Position numbers and translations under genes: made by a program. A stretch of 6,526 nt of DNA, taken from JABDGR01 sp035546135 (lineage in GTDB: Bacteria > Verrucomicrobiota > Verrucomicrobiia > Opitutales > JABDGR01). The notes under the pieces were generated by a model. It was not told where the DNA came from, ran no database searches, and saw only the letters and a list, made by a program, of their open reading frames with translations. Where the stretch lies: NCBI GenBank assembly GCA_035546135.1, contig DASZWY010000282.1, positions 1 to 6,526 on the forward strand. Reading direction: 5' to 3'. Below, piece by piece: positions 5,694 to 6,526 of the stretch; within the stretch, counting starts at the first letter, position 1; each line of letters starts with the position of its first letter.

Positions 5694-6526
5694 ATGAGCA
5701 TCCTCACCCACTCCCGCGCCGCCTGGGCGGTCGTTTCGCTGACCGCGTTTGCAGCCCTGTCCCCGCTGACTTTCGCCCAAGCCCCTGCTGGCGCCACCGC
5801 CCCCGGCTTGGCCCCCGATCAACCCGCCCCGATGGACCTTTCCAAGGTCACGCCCGAGCAATCGGCCAATTTTCTTAAACTTTACGGCTACCTCATCGGC
5901 CAGCGGGTCGCGGGCATCAAGCAGCTCGCCCTGACCCCCGAGGAAGTTGACCAGATTGCCGCCGGCATGAAGATGGTCATCACCGCCAACCTCACCGACG
6001 ACATTCCGGGCGGCCAGGCGGCCGGCCTGCAGATGCAGAACTACCTCCAGGCCCGCGCCGAAGACGCCGCCAAGAAGGAAGTCGTCAAGCAAAAGGCCGT
6101 CTCCGACGCTTTCTTCGCCAACCTCGACAAGGACCCGGATGTCAAAAAGACCCCGACCGGCCTTTATTACAAGATTATCAACCCCGGCAGCGACGCCAAG
6201 CCCACGAACAGCGACGTGCTGACGGTGAAATATAAAGGCGCACTGCTCAACGGTTCCGTCTTCGACCAGACCGACGACACCGGCAAAGACCCGGCCAACG
6301 CCACGCGCGACTTCATGCTCGAGGACGTCATCCCGGGGTGGGGCGAAGGCTTGAAGCTCATCGGCAAAGGCGGCGTCATCAAGCTCTACATCCCGGCCAA
6401 GCTCGCCTACGGCGACGTGCCGAAGGGCCCGATTCCCGCCGGTTCGGCGCTCCAGTTTGACGTCACCCTCGTGGACTTCAAACCGCAGCCCGCGCCCGAC
6501 ATGAATTCCATCCAGATCTCGCCCGA
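5694..6526 (+). CDS. Secreted FKBP-type peptidyl-prolyl cis-trans isomerase (3' end outside window)
   Basis: The frame is open for 277 codons from the ATG at 5694 to the window edge, with no stop. Residues 1-28 form a Sec signal peptide (hydrophobic core about 10-24, likely cleavage after A28 or A30, no lipobox cysteine), so the product acts beyond the inner membrane. Residues about 55-150 are a charged, mostly helical region resembling the FKBP_N dimerisation domain of Mip/FkpA proteins. The FKBP domain follows at about 155-262: VKYKGALLNGSVFDQT (178-193), VIPGWGEGLKLI (212-223), KLYIPAKLAYGD (230-241) and IPAGSALQFDVTLVDF (247-262). Residues equivalent to the FKBP12 pocket are kept: Y180, F190, D191, V212, I213, W216, Y239 and F255. 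It should catalyse proline isomerisation during folding of exported proteins. A further Pro-rich tail begins at 263 and continues out of view. No Shine-Dalgarno motif precedes the ATG. The 132-nt gap upstream (5562-5693) shows a TTGGCA at 5593-5598 but no good -10 box, and no convincing terminator. Confidence 0.93.
   Translation, partial: MSILTHSRAAWAVVSLTAFAALSPLTFAQAPAGATAPGLAPDQPAPMDLSKVTPEQSANFLKLYGYLIGQRVAGIKQLALTPEEVDQIAAGMKMVITANLTDDIPGGQAAGLQMQNYLQARAEDAAKKEVVKQKAVSDAFFANLDKDPDVKKTPTGLYYKIINPGSDAKPTNSDVLTVKYKGALLNGSVFDQTDDTGKDPANATRDFMLEDVIPGWGEGLKLIGKGGVIKLYIPAKLAYGDVPKGPIPAGSALQFDVTLVDFKPQPAPDMNSIQISP

Noticed and set aside
3930..6092. A 720-codon open frame on the minus strand opposite the unknown gene and the FKBP gene
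   Set aside because: It is antisense to two well-supported genes and overlaps the divergent region. Its product is Val/Gly/Arg/His-rich with no recognisable motif, as expected for the complement of GC-rich coding DNA.

Overview
The window is GC-rich bacterial chromosome and reads as ordinary housekeeping and stress-related genes, with no phage, transposon, CRISPR or defence genes. The gene set suggests a Verrucomicrobia-type organism, possibly Opitutae: a carboxynorspermidine dehydrogenase-type polyamine enzyme, a long-form SppA, a secreted FKBP with an N-terminal helical domain, and no Shine-Dalgarno motifs. This placement is inferred from gene content and style, not from a marker gene.

Layout. 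Left block, minus strand: a carboxynorspermidine dehydrogenase gene (1787 to 570), then a Dps miniferritin gene (547 to 62), then the first 19 codons of a further gene (59 to 1) that starts 2 nt after the dps stop and runs off the window. Next comes a 217-nt non-coding gap (1788-2004) holding degenerate 7-nt repeats in two opposed arms. A full-length sppA follows on the minus strand (3846 to 2005). A 197-nt divergent intergenic region (3847-4043) separates it from two plus-strand genes. These are a 505-residue conserved-looking protein of unknown function (4044-5561) and a secreted FKBP-type prolyl isomerase (5694 to beyond the right edge).

How the genes may work together. Carboxynorspermidine dehydrogenase makes the carboxylated precursor of a triamine (spermidine or norspermidine), and Dps sequesters iron and shields DNA. 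Both are linked to DNA protection and stress, and they are adjacent. However, dps also has a good sigma-70-like promoter of its own inside the end of the upstream gene. SppA (inner membrane, clears cleaved signal peptides) and the secreted FKBP (folding of exported proteins) both serve the envelope, but the unknown gene and opposite transcription separate them.

The points most worth a second look are the unknown 505-residue protein, the lack of Shine-Dalgarno sequences before all six start codons, the predicted leaderless starts of dps and sppA, and the opposed heptamer repeats. I found no convincing new multi-gene system.
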